This document shows, one piece after another, positions 10,301-25,300 of a DNA stretch of 36,623 nucleotides (within the stretch, counting starts at the first letter, position 1; the number at the start of each line of letters is the position of its first letter). The DNA is from Bacteroidales bacterium UBA3844. GTDB taxonomy: Bacteria > Bacteroidota > Bacteroidia > Bacteroidales > Paludibacteraceae. A model generated the notes under the pieces. It searched no databases. It worked only from the letters and a program-made list of their open reading frames with translations, and was not told where the DNA came from. Location: NCBI GenBank assembly GCA_002392915.1, contig DGHQ01000034.1, positions 47,402 to 84,024 of the forward strand, read 5' to 3'. The position numbers and the translations under genes were made by a program.

Positions 10301-13300
10301 TCGTGTTTGGGATAACTATGGATGTGTGTCAAATCAGTGGGGTAGAACAGTCAATGTCTATGAAGTTCCATCCATTACACTAGACTATGCGGATCCTGCA
10401 TGTGAGAATTCTGCGATCAGAGTTTTGGTAAATCCTAACAACTATTCATCTTACTATTTCCGTGAGTACAAGAAAAACGAGGATGGTAAATTGATAGATA
10501 GGGATAGCAACCTTATAAATAGCAAGAGTCAGGTTATTGATCCGAGTGGCAATTTGGTTTATATCCTTGACGCAGATGGAAACAAGATTCCAGATGAAGA
10601 GACGGATGATCCTAATGACTTTAAGTTGAAGTCTCCTCATCCTTTCAAAGAGGGTTATGGTACTTCTAATACCGGTAATATCTATGGTGCACTTACAAAT
10701 CAGTTCTACAACTATAGATATTTCAATTCATCAGCTAACTATAAAAATGGTGATGAGATAGTTTATCAGGTATATGCTACAATCCAGAGAACAAACAGTG
10801 ATGATGGTTCTATTATTACTTGTCCTTCTGAGATTAAACAGGTTGAGTTCACACCGGATCAGAATCCTAAGATTAAGGCTGCATTCTATAATGAGGATGG
10901 TGAGCCAAAGACTACATTCTGTCCAGGTGAGAAGGTTACTATCAAAGTAGGTCTTGCTAATGGTGACTATTTCTTAGATAAGGCTCAACAGAAGAACGCA
11001 ACCTACAAGAATCATTCTGTGACATATTATTCAAATTACTCTAAGATCCCAGCAATCAATTTCAATAATATTGTCCATACTACTACTGTTCCTTTGAATG
11101 CGACAATGGCTCCATTCGCGGGAGAAACAGAGCCTTATCATTTGCTTGACGATCAGTTCTCATTTATAGCTCCTGAAACACCAGGAACTTATACTATTAA
11201 AGTTACTGATAAGGTGACACAATCATATAGTTGTCCAAAGGACACTAATATTGTGTTTACTATTGCTGCTCGTCCATCGGTAACTCTTGCTGCAATCAAG
11301 GGTAATGTTGATCCAAATGACCCTAACCACGTTTACATTTGTGAGGGAGATTCTGCAATTTTGCAGGCAAACTCAACTACATCTAACTGTACGTACATGT
11401 GGTATGCAATGCAGAATGGAAACCAATTGACTGATCTTAAGTATGATAAAGACACAGTTAAATTTGGACCGTCAGAAACATCAACAACAAGATTGGTTAA
11501 GATTGTAGATGGTCAAGGATGTGAGTCTGATTTCAGTAATGAAATTAAGGTTGAGGTAGCCCCTCGTCCTTCAATTGCTATTGATAAGGCGTTTGACTAT
11601 GTTTGTCCTGGCTCTCTTGCTACAGTTGATATCATAGCATCTGGAGCAGACAACTGGCAGTTCTTCACCACAAACCAAGACCACACTGATTATGGTCGTC
11701 TTGGTAGTGGAGAGACAACAAACTCTAAATATTCTTTGTCTAAGACCATTGCTGAATTTGATAATGGTGTTTATACAGGATATGTAGGTGTTGAGAATCG
11801 AGACGCGGAAAGTGTTTCATTTGGATGTAGGAATTTTGCTGATTACACATTCAAAAAAGCTAAGACTCCAGTGCTTAAACTTCAAGCAAAGAGGAAAAAT
11901 TCTGATAATTCTTATACAGATATTTCAATTCCATGTGAGGGTGAGGAATATTATGTTAAGGTTGTCGATGAGTCTGCAGACCCTAATTCAGATGCCTCAT
12001 TAAAAGCAACTCTTGTTTTGAAGGGTACTGATGGTGCTGCTGATGAAGAGGTTTCTTTGAATTCAGATTTGATTTCTGTGTCTTCGTTTACAGCTGATAA
12101 GAGAAAGAGATTCTCTGTCATCGGTTATAATAAGTATGATGACGGTACATCTTGTCCTTCTGATGAGGTTATCCTTGATGTGAAGGTCAACAAACGTCCG
12201 ACATTTACTTTGAATGCAACTCCTGCTTGTGAGAAGACCAAACGTACATACCCAGCTAATAATGAAGGTGGTAATTATGGTGGAGGAAATGGAAAAACTA
12301 AATTCTCTGTTTCAAATCTAGTGTTGGATAAAACAACGAACAATAGCAATAAGGTGTCCTCATATACTTGGGAAATTCAGGGTGCCTCAATTAATAACAA
12401 TTCATCTTCATATGAGCATCCTTATACTGATGGAAAAACAGAGGCTGTTGCTCGTGTAATTATTACAGATGCTAATGATTGTTCAAGTGTGCCAGTAGAG
12501 AAGATGTCACCATTAATGAAGCGTCCTCGTCAGATAGTTGCTGCTGAAGCTAAGTGTATTGGAGATAATCAGGTGAAGATTACTAACACTTTGGATCCTA
12601 CTTGTGGATTCTCTACTAATGAGGTAGATTTCTGGTATCGTTTATACAGAGCTGATAATGCAAATGTGAATGATACAATAAATGTGTTGAATAAATCTTT
12701 GACACAATGGATGGAAGGTCAATCTTCTACTCCACGACTTCAGGAATTCTCTGGTTGGAGAAATGCTTATCCTGAGCATACATTCTCAACAACAGTGACA
12801 GGTCCAATGTGGGCATGTTCACGAATGAGATCCGTAAAATCTGATAATATTTGTGAAAGTGAGGTAGAGTGTGTATTGGTTCAGCCAAGTGAGAAGCCTA
12901 CGTTTACAACTGCTATGAAGTCTAAAGGCAATGCTCTAGAAACAGTGAATAATACGGCAGAGGTTTGTAATTCTACTCCGGTTGAACTTGTTGTAAAAGT
13001 GAATAACTTTGGGGCAGGTTGTTCTGAGGCTACAATCACTGTTAAGGAGGCTAATGCTACAGGTAATGTGATTGAGACAAAAACTGTGAAATCTTCATCT
13101 AGTTCTAGTGAGCAGTCTATCGATCTTGGTGAGGTGACTGAAAATATGGACTTCATAGTTGAAGTCTCTTCTTCATGTGGATGTATATCATCAGACAGAT
13201 ATCGAATCAATGTACTTCCAACTCCGACTGTTTCTTTGGTTGCTGATGGAAGTAGAATAGAAGATGGTTATATCTATGTTTGTCCTGGTGGTAAAGCTAA

Positions 13301-16300
13301 TTTGAAAGCTATTGCAAGCTCAGTGTCTGAGATTAAAGAATACGATTGGTATGTCAACAATTCTTTGACTACAAGCACGTCGGAACTTCTTTCTGATCAG
13401 GCTGCTGGTTCATACTATGTTAGCGTTGAAGATGCCAAAGGATGTAAGTCGCCAAACTCAAATACAATCGTTATTGAAGAAGTAGCGGTGCCTACGGTTA
13501 CTGCTTCTGCTCCTGAGGTTGTGTGTGAGAAGACAGCATTCAACATCAGTATTGACAATCCTCAGGATGGAATCACTTATGTGGTTTATAATCCTGCAGC
13601 TGACGGTACAGCATCTCAGACTTCAGCTCGTGCTACAATAAAGAAGACTGAGACTATTCCTTCGATTTCTGTGACAATTCCGTCGACATATTCATTTAAT
13701 GCGGCTGCGGATAATTTCACTGTAGTAGCGAAGAATGACAGAGGATGTGTTTCAGATCCGTATGTTGTGAGAGTAGAAAAGGCTGAGAAACCTAATGTTA
13801 CTATTCTTGCTAAGAAAAAAGCTTCTGGAGATAATGAACTTACTTCAAATTTGACTGTATGTCCTAATGAAATGGTAGAGTTCTCATTATCTAATGGAGC
13901 CACACTTTATAATGAGTACACTTATACAGTGACACCTTCAAATTCGGATGTCGATGTATATGGTACGAACACAGAACGTCCAACAGCTCAGATGCATGAT
14001 AAGAGAACAATATTCACATTCTCATTTGAGTCTGAAGCAGGATGTGTAAGCCAAGGCACTTATACAGTGAATGTGGCTTCTCCTAAGACGTTGCGTATTA
14101 CTGATGATGTAGTCAATCGTTATGACAACAAACCAATTGTTTGTCCTGGTGGTCAGACACCTGTAACATTGACTGCTACTAATGGTATTTATGTCGATTG
14201 GGGTAATGCAGGCTTGACTGCTGCAACTTCGGCAATTACAAATGCAGAGCATGATCCTGCAGTCGCAGCTCAAATCACATTCAATCCTTCTGTCGCTAAG
14301 ACATACACTTTCACAGGTACGGATGTTAATGGATGTGAGGTTACTGCAACATATGACATCTTGATTGCAAATCTTGTAAATATGCAGAGTGTCGCTGTAA
14401 CATTACAGCCAGATGATACTCCTGTTGCTGATTTGGCAGTATGTGAGAATTCTACTATTACGCTTACTGCTTCAGGTTACATTTCGAATGCTAAGGATGG
14501 TGAGTTTATTAGGGCTTATGAATGGTTTGCTGATGAACAACTGACAAAAGCTATTGGTTCAGGTTCTTCAATCAGTGATTTCATGACAATTGCTGATACA
14601 ACTACTTACGTAGATACTGATAATAACAGATTCTACAACGTCAATAGAGATTCTAAATCTTATTGGGTTCGTGCTACATCTAATTTCGGATGTGTTTCTG
14701 ACAAGATTAAGACAGCTGTTACGGTTGATAGAACTCCTGTTATTAAGTTCAAAAATAGTTCTGAACCATGTATTGATTCTGAGATTGAGATCATACCTAA
14801 TACCGGTTCTTCAAATCAGTATTTCACTATTACTAATTTGACTACTGGTGATGTTTATAAGGATGTTCAGAAAGCTCCATTTGTTCCTGAAAAGGCTGGT
14901 CAGTCATACAACTTCAAGGTAGAGGCACAGCGTGGTGCATGTAAGGCTGTTGAGTACACTACTATTAATGCAAAACCATTGCCAATTATCAAGTTGTTTG
15001 ATGCTGAGACTGGTTTGAGTTTCTTGGATGCATGTCCTGATGTTGATGATAATGTTACTTCTGAGCATTATTTGAAGTTTACTGTTGATGGTGGCAAGGT
15101 GACAGCTGTTCCTGATATTACAGGCGCGTCATTGGCATCTTCTTCAAATATAATCAAAATTGGTAATGACACTTATGATGGTTCTGAGACGGATGCTTAT
15201 TACGCTAAGTATAGTCGTCCGAAAGATTTGAACCATTCTATTACGGTTACTGCTAAGGGCTCTAATGGTTGTGAATCTACTGCCGAATTCCCTATCACTA
15301 TCAAACCGACACCTAATGCACCTGAGGTTACAGTGTTGCGTAATGGTGTTCCAACATCAGACAATGAGTTCTGTGAGGGCGATAAGGTGACGGTGATTGC
15401 TAAGTCTACTAATGACAACGATAAATCGGTTTCATTTAACAATGGCGGCTCTTATGGTAATAAGAATGGCGCGGCATTTGATGAAACTACAGGAACTGCG
15501 ATGTTTGAATTCCAAGCTGTAAGCAATACAGTTTCGCCAGATCAGACAATCAATGTTTCTGCTACTAATGAAGATAACTGTAATTCTGCTAAGGCATCTG
15601 TTTCTATCACTGTCAGTGACAAACTTGATCTTAAGATTAACAATGAGCCTGCTGGTTCAACAGTTAAGGCTTGTGTTGGTACTAAGGAGACATTGAAAGT
15701 GACTGCAGGTGGATCTCCGGTTAATCCAGCTGATTACTCAATCGAGTGGTTTGCATCTGATAAGTCTACTTCATTAAGTACAGATGCTTATTATGATGTA
15801 GAGCCGGATCCTGTTTATTCAAAGACAATCTGGGTTAAGGTTAAGTCGAAGGATGCTCTTGGATGTGAGGAGTGGTCGAACATCACAATTGCTCCAGTAG
15901 CCGTTCCTTCAATCACTATTGTCGCTGAAAACTCAAATACAGGAAAACGTGTTACAAGTACATCACCAGAGAATGATAGCATAGTTTACTGTAGTGGAGA
16001 TCAAGGTGCGTTGAATCTTTCTGTGATCGCTTCTAATAATCTTCCTTTTGAGAATGTTAACTATCAATGGGGAAATGGAGTGTCTAACCAACCTCTGTCA
16101 TTGTCTGGCTTAAATGCAACACAGTCTGCTAAGTTGACAGTGTCTTATGAGGTTGATGGAAAATTATGTTCAACAGAACGAGTGTTTAAGACAGTAGTAA
16201 AGAATAAACCAAAGTTTGGCGTTGAAGGAAATAGTTCAGTGCCAAAGTATATACTTACTTCTGTAGCTGCAGATGGTTCTTTGGTAACAGATCCAAGTAA

Positions 16301-19300
16301 GTGTGTTGGAGAAAAAGTTATTTTGAATCCTAATATCACTAGTGGAGATGTTGTTTCTTATTTGTGGCATAATGGTGCGACAACACCTACTCTCGAGGTA
16401 AATATTACGTCAAGTAATAGATATGATTTTAGTGTCATTGCTACTACTGCTGATGGATGTAGTGAGGAATTGAAGGATTATTTCACTCCTAATTATGTTC
16501 CTTCATTCTCGTTGCCTACAGTTTATGCTTGTGTCGGAACTTCTGCTACAATCAAGCCAAATTATGGTAATAATGATAATATTTCATTTACTTACTATGA
16601 TGAAGCAGGAACAACTTGGTTAGGTGAGGGTGACCCTGCTGATGGATCATACACAATTCCTCAGTTGAATCAGACAAAACGTTATACTGTTGTCGCTACA
16701 TCTAATGGATGTACTACTACTAAGAGAGTCGGAGCATATATCTTGTCTTATCCTGCTCTTCAGGTAAATGAGAACGTTGAGGTTTGTGCTGGACAGAAGG
16801 CTGTGTTGTCGGTTCAAAATCCAGTCTCGGGTGTTGAGTACTATTGGAATAGTATTGGAAGCACTGATAACCAATCTTCATTTGAATTAACTGTGGGAGA
16901 TTTGACTAAGACAGTAAAAGTATTTGCGGTTAAGGATTATAGTAAGACTTATGATGCTGCACCTGAGTGTGTGACATCTAAGGTTATTACTGTTGTGCCA
17001 AAGTCTGTTCCTAATTTTGCAATTTCTTCAAGTGCTGAACGTTTGTGTCCAGATGGCAGAATGTCTTTCACTATCAATGATGCAACTTCTACTAACACTT
17101 ATGTATGGAAAGCATATGAGTATGATTCTACAAATCACGCTCGTGTAGGAACTGCAATTTCTGGATTTACACAGACAGTCGCAGCAGATAAGCCATACAA
17201 TGTAAATGGACTTACGTCTTCAACTGGTTATGTTGAGATTGTTGCAGAGGGTTCTTCAGAGAATGGTTGTGCGTACTCAACTTCAATTAAGTTAGCTCAA
17301 ACAGAACAGCAGATTTTGAATTTGGTTACTGTAGACAATAATCCTCATACAAATGGTGAGGCAATCAACTTGTGTAGCAATACAGACGCTGTCCTTACAT
17401 TTACAAGTGGTTACAACAGTTATGAGTTTAATGGCATACCAATGTCAGACAATATGTATACTTATAATGAAGTCGTAAATCAGAACAAGTCGTTTAGGTA
17501 TACAGTTACTGCCAAAGACCAATTTGGATGTCCTACAACAACTGCTACAGTGGATGTTGATTTGAATGTTGCACCTCAGATTCTTGCACCAGATGTAGTT
17601 TCGGTCTGCGACGGTGCTTTGGCTGATGTACAGGCAAGTTCAGACAAACAATTGAATTGGTATTATGCAGATTCAAAGAATCCAACTGTATGGAGTGATG
17701 TATTCGTTGAAAATGCTAATGTGGCAGTTAAACATAATATCAATGTTGAAAATGCCGGCTCTTACATCTTGATCAAGGGTGAATATCCTGATCTTAAGGG
17801 AGTATGTTCTACGGTTAAGCAGATCAGCTTGAATATCATTAATAAGCCAGATGTAGTGTTGAACTCTACTGGTAGTGTTTGTCCTGGTGAACCATTCCGA
17901 CTTGAGACAAAGTCGGAGGCTGGCGTTGTCGGTGCAGATTACTATGCTAAGAACTGGTTTGTTGTTGATGAGGATCATAAAAACTTTAATCCTACAGCTA
18001 CTTCTAATCAGGTGTTGAGCTCAGGTGAAAGACACTATGCGTTGGTTGCTTCTTCAAATGACTTGGCTACATGTCGTGATACATTCTATATCAAGTATAC
18101 TGCGGTTAACGTTCCTCAGTTTACTGATGCAAACATGAATGTAAATGATAATGAGACGACATTAGATCAAAATGACAAGATAGTTCCGGTTGAATTCAAA
18201 AAACGTTTCTGTCTTGGTGATGACGGTATAGTTCTAAAGGTTGAAAATTCGTCTACTATAAACTGGAATGAGGTTCGCTGGTATGCAGGTCTTAACTCTA
18301 ATGGAGAAATGATCACGGAGGCTGGTAGCCCTGTATATGGTGATCATATTATGGTTACTCCTCGTGCTACTTCAAACTATTATGTTGAGGGTACTGGTGA
18401 GAACGGATGTAAAGTGTCTGCTTTGTTTACTGTCAAGGTTAACGAGGCTCCTAACTATGTTCTTTCAAGTTCAGCTTTGAACGGTAAAGTTTGTAGTGGT
18501 GCTGATTTGATTGTAAATGCAGTTAATTTGAACTCTGCTGTTCCTGGTACTTCATTCTCATGGAATGATGGTACTGCTAATGGCTCATCAACGACTATCA
18601 ATAATGTTACAGAGCCAAAATCGGTTGCTTTGACTGTTACTACAGCTGCTGGATGTACTCAGGAATTGAAGACAACATACGGTGTAATCGAGGCTCCGAC
18701 ATTTAGAGTCGAGGCTCCAAAGAATGTATGTGCTAATGGTGATGTGATTGCAACTGCTACTGTAAATGGTTCGGTTGATCCTTCTGACTATGTTTATTCT
18801 TGGTCTGTGGATGAGAATATGACATCTGATGTCAAGAATGGTCAGACTTATTCATTTGATAATGTTGTTGCTAACAACGGTGCTAATGGATTCAAGTTCT
18901 ATGCTACTGTTAAGGATAGAAATTATGGATGTACAAGTGACATCGTTGAGACTTCAGTAAATGTAGTCACTCCAGGAACTCCAGTAATCAATTATGTTGA
19001 TAGAGTTTGTGAAGGTGAACCAGCAGAGATTGAACTTACTGGTACTTCAAGTGGTTCTGACTTGACTGGATATACATTCTGGATCAAGACGCCAGAGTTG
19101 ACAGAGTTTGTTAATGAGGCTTCAATGAAGCATGTTACAGGTCCTATTACAAGCGCAAGACGTTATGAATACTATGTTCAGTTGTCTCAGGGTGAGGCTG
19201 TTTGTAAGTCTGCTCCTTCTTCAATTGTTATTAATGTTGAGTCTAAACCTAATATTCAGGTTCAGGAATATGGTTCTCCATGTTCTGCTCAGGAACTTAC

Positions 19301-22300
19301 TTTGAAGGCGTCTGCTTACGGTGTTGATCCAACTGATATCAAGTGGGAGGCTAATACAGCGTATGGCCCAGAATTAACATTCACTAATGAACAAGGAATT
19401 CTTAAGGTTACTGAGAATTCTCAGAATGTGACTGCAGACAAGAAATTCATCCAGAAACAATATGTTGGAGGTGTTTCAACTGATGTCGAGCTAACTTGTA
19501 GCCAGACGTTGAATTATAAGTATAATACTTATCCATTGCCTCTAATCAATGTTGTTGAGAATAAGGATAAATCTTCTCATTGTCCAGGAAACAGTGTTTA
19601 CTTTGATGCTGAGGCTTTGACAGAAAACTTGAAGAATATCACATGGTCTGGAACAGGGGTGTTTGCATACCAGACTGCCGGTGATACAATTTCAAGCCAG
19701 CATGTATATGTCACAGTTCCTAAGGATGAGAACATTGATCCTAACAATATGTTCTTAGAGTTGTCTTACACAGTTTCAAATGATCGTTGTACTAATTCTG
19801 GTACTAAGAAGTTTGAAATTTATTCTACTCCAAAATTCTATTTGGATGAGATCGAACCTATTGCTTCAAACCATGGTGATAACAAGACAGGTTTGACTGG
19901 TTCTATTAAATTCTGTGAGGGCAGCAAGGTTATCCTTGAGGCTAGACCTGAAAATACAGATGGTAGCCAGTTCACTTGGAGAGGTGGTTCAGATGGAAAT
20001 AAAGGTCGAGAATACGATCAGCCTGGAACATATGAAGTTTCTGTTGTAAATGACAAGGGATGTACATCTTCTATGATATTTACAATTGAGATGGAGTTGT
20101 TGCCTTCTCTAAGTATTGGTGTTAAGGGTGTTAATGCTAAGAATAATTACTGTTATGTCGAGGGCAACGATAATGGTTTGGTTGTTGACGTTGCTACTTC
20201 AGATAATGCATATTGTTATGTGAGTCTTGAAGAGCCAACGGTTCCTCCTTTCGATGAAGACCATATGAAGCGTGAAGATAAGAAGGAAGGATGGAGCAAG
20301 AAATCTAATCGTGGTGAATACAACCCAGAAAAGGACACATGGGTATATGCATACGCAATGTCCAATTCAAATTTGAAATGTGTTAATAAAAATCAAAAAT
20401 GGGTTGAAGTTCACAAATCGCCAGCTGTTGCAATCATTGGTGACAAGGTCGCTTGTGGTGGTAACTCATTGAATTTGGATATCACTTATAGCTCTCCTGA
20501 AAAGAGTCCTATTAGTAATATCACTTGGATTGGTGAAGCTATATCTGGTTTGACTGGTGCTCCAATTGTTGCGGAAGGAATGAGTGCAGGAACGAAGGAC
20601 ATTTCTGTCGTTGTGACTGATGGAAATCAGTGTCAGGGACAAGCAACGTCGCAAATTAAGATTTTGAGCACTCCTATTATTGGTCTTTCTGTTGATGGCG
20701 CTGATCCAGAACGTCGACTAACAGAGTTGAAGTTCTGTGATGGTGAGTCTAAGACTGTAATCCCTTCTTGTATGAACTGTGATCCACAATATAAGTTGCG
20801 TGATTTCAGTTGGGTATTTAATGAAGGAAGTTCTGATGAGGAAGACATTATAGACGCTAATGGACACTATACTCAGAATGTGACTGTAAGTAAGCGAGGT
20901 AGCTTTAAGGTTTATGGATCTTTGTATGATGCTGATGGAAAAGAACTTTGCTATCGTTCTACAAGCTTCATTGCTACTCCAATCGACAAGCCAATTATTA
21001 ATGTGACTGGTGTAAATGATGATGGTACCGCTACTATTTGTGCTAATGACCAAATAGTATTGGAGGGTGCTAATATTCCTTACTATGTTTACACATGGAG
21101 TGGAAACACAGTTTCTGGCTATGTAGGTAATAAGTTTGAATGTGAGCCTTCTGCAAATGGTACTACTACAGTATCGTTGATGGTTAAGGATGAGAGTACT
21201 ACATGTACTAATTCTACAACATTCGAGATTAATACAATTTCAGCTCCAAGCCCGAATGTTACAGCACCTGAGATTATTTGTGAGAATGGCTCTTCAGAAT
21301 TTGTGATTAAGGATTATTTGGAGAATAATAATCCTAAGTATACAAATATTAAGTGGACTGTTTGGAATAACGAACAAACAGAGTCTTTACCTCAAACTTC
21401 AGAGGGAACACCTATGTTCAACCTGCAGATGACAGATGAACCTTTGGTTGTACGTTTGGATTTGAAGTCAAGTGATATGCAGTACCCTTGTGCTTCTACA
21501 ATCGTTTATCCTGTAGATGTACAGAAACATCAAGCTCTTCAGTATCAGGGTGATCCTGTAGCTTGTCAGAATTCAGATGTGACTTTGGAGGTTTCAAAAG
21601 AAGGAACTAGTCATATCAAACCAGATGCGAATGTTTCTGGACAGAACAATCCATACACATGGTATTTGCCAAATGGTGAAGAGGTTAAGACTGCTACAAA
21701 CCAGTATACATTCCATCCAGAAGCGTCTGGTAATTACATGGTTGATGTAGAGAGTGGTGTTTGTGTGGATCGTCTACAGTTCCGTTTGGAAGTTAAGAAC
21801 GCTCCTCAGGCATATCCTTCATATGATAAGGCTGTATGTAGTGGAGATAGTACAACATTAAATGTTACTCCAAACAATGAGACTGGTCCTATGACTTATG
21901 TATGGAGTAATATCGATCCTGATGATCCATCGAAGACTGTTACAACAACATATCCTACTTATAAGGTAGGCCCTAGGGGTGAGAAAACAGTTTATTCTGT
22001 TGTAATCACTAGTGACGCGACTAAGTGTAGTAGCTTCTATGAGATGCCTGTTGAGGTTCGCCCTTCTCCTATTATCATCGTTGATAAAACATTGGGTGAG
22101 CTTGAACCATGTGCTAATTCATATGGTGAAGCTGTAGCTGACGGTGCGGTTAAGTATCAGTGGTTTGATGTCACTGATCCTGCAAATGAGCAATTGCTCG
22201 GTTTCGGAACTTCGAGAAAGATCTATGTTGCTAACGATCCAGTTAAGGTTAAGGTTGTTGGCTATGATTCTATTGGTTGTGAAAGTAAGTCAATTGAAAC

Positions 22301-25300
22301 AGTCTTGACACCAACTCCAGATCCAGACTTCAGTGTTGCAAGAAAGGATGGATTGGAAGATCCAATTTGTGCAGGTCAGAAAGTAACTTTGGTTACAAAG
22401 TCTAATGTTCAAGATGCATTGTACCAGTACAGTTGGTATGATCCGATTAGAGATCTTACTATTGATGCAGCTGAGCTTACTAATTATATCTTGGAAAAGA
22501 CAACTCAGTTTGAGGTTACTGGTACAAGCGTAACTAAGCATGGTACAAGATGTTCTGTTAAGAAGGCGTACAAGCAGGATGTTGATCAGTTGCCAGAGTT
22601 GACTATCTATGGTAATCAAAATGTATGTGACGGTGTAGAATACACATTCACAGCTGCTGGTGCTGAATCTTATGTATGGCAGCACAATGAACAGAACAAT
22701 AGCGCTGAATTCAAAACTTCATTTAAGTATGATGCAGGTGCTGTTGCTCCTGTGGTGGTCGTAGGATCGAATGGTAAATGTTCTTCAGTTCCGACAACAT
22801 ATTATGTAAATGTTCGTCGTTCTCCAAACTTGACATTCACAGGAGATTCTGTTGTTTGTGGAAATAATCAGGCTACTATCACCGCTCATTCAACAGTTCC
22901 TAATGTCACTTATTACTGGTCTACAGAGTCGATCTCAGCTCAGACTATCAACCCTATAGTTCAGCCTGCATATCAGGTGTTCCCTTGTACAGTGACTGAT
23001 CCTTATGGTTGTACTACTACTGATTCATTCAAGGTTAATGTTGTGGCTGCTCCTAAGTTGCTTTTGAATGCTAGCTACTATGATTCTCCACTTTTGGGTG
23101 GAAATATCCCTTATGATTCTGCAAGCAGTAAGTTTAGAGTTCCTTTCTGTGACGGTGATTCACTTTCACTTCGTTTGACTGGTGCTTCTTCATTTGAGTG
23201 GGTGACATTAGCTAATGACACATTGTCTAAGGAGGATGTCTACAAGATCCGTCCAAACGGTCCTATGACATTCACTGCTACAGGTTATTTGAGCGGATGT
23301 CAGACTCAGGTTGACTTTGTTCTTGATATGAACCAGAAACCAACATTGTTCTTGTTGTCAGATACAGTCCCTTGTCGTGGTGAGGCTCAAGATATGGTTG
23401 TTGCTGCAAGTGGATATGGAACTTTGTTGTACAATTGGTCGATGAAGGAGCATAACAATCGTGGATTTATTGAAAATGCAGATTCATTGCATAATGTTAT
23501 CGCAGAGCGTCCAATTGAGGATTCTTTGAATAATATTTATAGTGTCGCTGTTAAGATCCAAGAAACAGGATGTACAACAACTAAGGATTTCCATTATGGA
23601 TATGTTAAGAGTCCTGAGTTCCAGATCGACGGTGAACGTGCCGCTTGTGTTGGAAATTCATTGTTGTTGAAGGCTGTTCCTGATAATCCAGACGACAAGT
23701 ACAGCTATACTTGGACAAGTGCGGATGGCTTGATCAATAGAACAGGTGATTCGTTGTCATATACATTCCGTACGGAAGGTCAGCAGTCGAAGATTAAGGT
23801 TTCTGCTTACGACGGTGGTTGTCGCGTCTTCCAGGATGTTGATCTTGTAGGTTGGGCAGCTCCAGGATTGAAGGCATTCGCCCTAGGTAAGGATGTTGAA
23901 GGTCAGGTTGTGGTTTGTGAGAATGTCCCATTCAACATTAGTATCATGGATACAACTACAGCTATGATCAAAAACTGGTGGATGAAGGCTAATGATACAG
24001 TGTCTAGAACAAGTGCATTGCACGTTGTGGCTACTGAGGCTGAAACTTATCTTGGTTATGCAAGAAACACTAACGGATGTGAGTCTGTTATCGCTGTTCC
24101 AGTTGTTGTAGAGTATGCTCCAATTGCAACTAACAGAATGGGTGGAGATACAGCAAGTATCTGTAAACTTGATACTGCGGTATTTGATCTTCAGGCTGTA
24201 AATGTAGCTGAGTATACTTGGGATGATGCAGAACGTACAGTTGGAAATGTTTTGAAAGTTAGCCCTGCGGTGACTACAAGATATCTTGTTAATGTCAAGG
24301 GTACTAACGGTTGTGAACGTGGACAGTATTTCACTGTTGCGGTTAACAATCTTCCAAGTGTTCAGTTCAACACTATTGGTGGAGTCAAGGGTGATAATGA
24401 GGCTGCTTGTCTTGGCAGTGACTACAAGGTGGTTGTCTCTCCTCGTTTGGAGGGTGATTACAGCTACATGTGGGATACTAAGTCTGGCCTTGATACATTG
24501 TTCTTGAGAGCTAATGATATGAATCCAGAGAAACATGTGGTTAATATCACAGATAGAGTTACTGGATGTAAGAGCAAGGATTCTATCACTATCCGTACTC
24601 AGGCACTTCCTGAGATTACTGTTGGAGGTGTGACTGCGGTTTGTCGTGGTGAACATATGGTTCTTAATGCAGGTGGTGCTGCTAACTACTTCTGGATGCG
24701 TGGTACTGATACATTGTCTAAGTCTGCTACATTGCAGATCGATGAGGTCACTTCTGCCGGTATCTATACTGCATACGGTGATGACAGAGGCTGTGTCGGC
24801 AAGACTGAGGTCCCTGTTACTGTCCGTGAAACTCCAAATGTTTACTTGAATTCTGCTTCATCTGGTGTCGTTAATGGCAATACAGTAAGCTTGTGTGATG
24901 GCACTAATAACCTTGAACTTGAGGTTGCATCTTCGTTCGTCGGTGGCGTTGACAATTCGGATTTGAAGTACACTTGGATGAATCTAAGTGCTGAGGATAA
25001 GGCTGTTGACCAGACTTTGACAATCCCTTCTGTTACTCAGAATAAGGATTACATGGTTAAGGTTTCAAGAATCAGTGCTCCTGAGGCTTGTCCTGGTAAC
25101 ATTACGGTTTCTGTACGTGTGTTGAACACTCCAAGAATCTACGTGAAGGGTGATCGCAACGTCTGTGATAATGATTATGCAGAGTTGATACCTTATGGCG
25201 ACTTTGAGGATTCGTTCGACAACTATGTATGGAAAGATGACAAAGGTAATTCATACGGTATGGAAGATACATTGAAGGTTCTTGTAACTGACACTGTAAC

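Noticed and set aside
23883..24656. A 257-codon open frame on the minus strand within the giant gene
   Set aside because: It is antisense to a well-supported frame. Its translation is dominated by Ser, Thr, Asn, Cys and Ile, which arises from the codon bias of the sense strand. No motif, signal or start context supports it. The same applies to the other minus-strand frames in 1377-29029.
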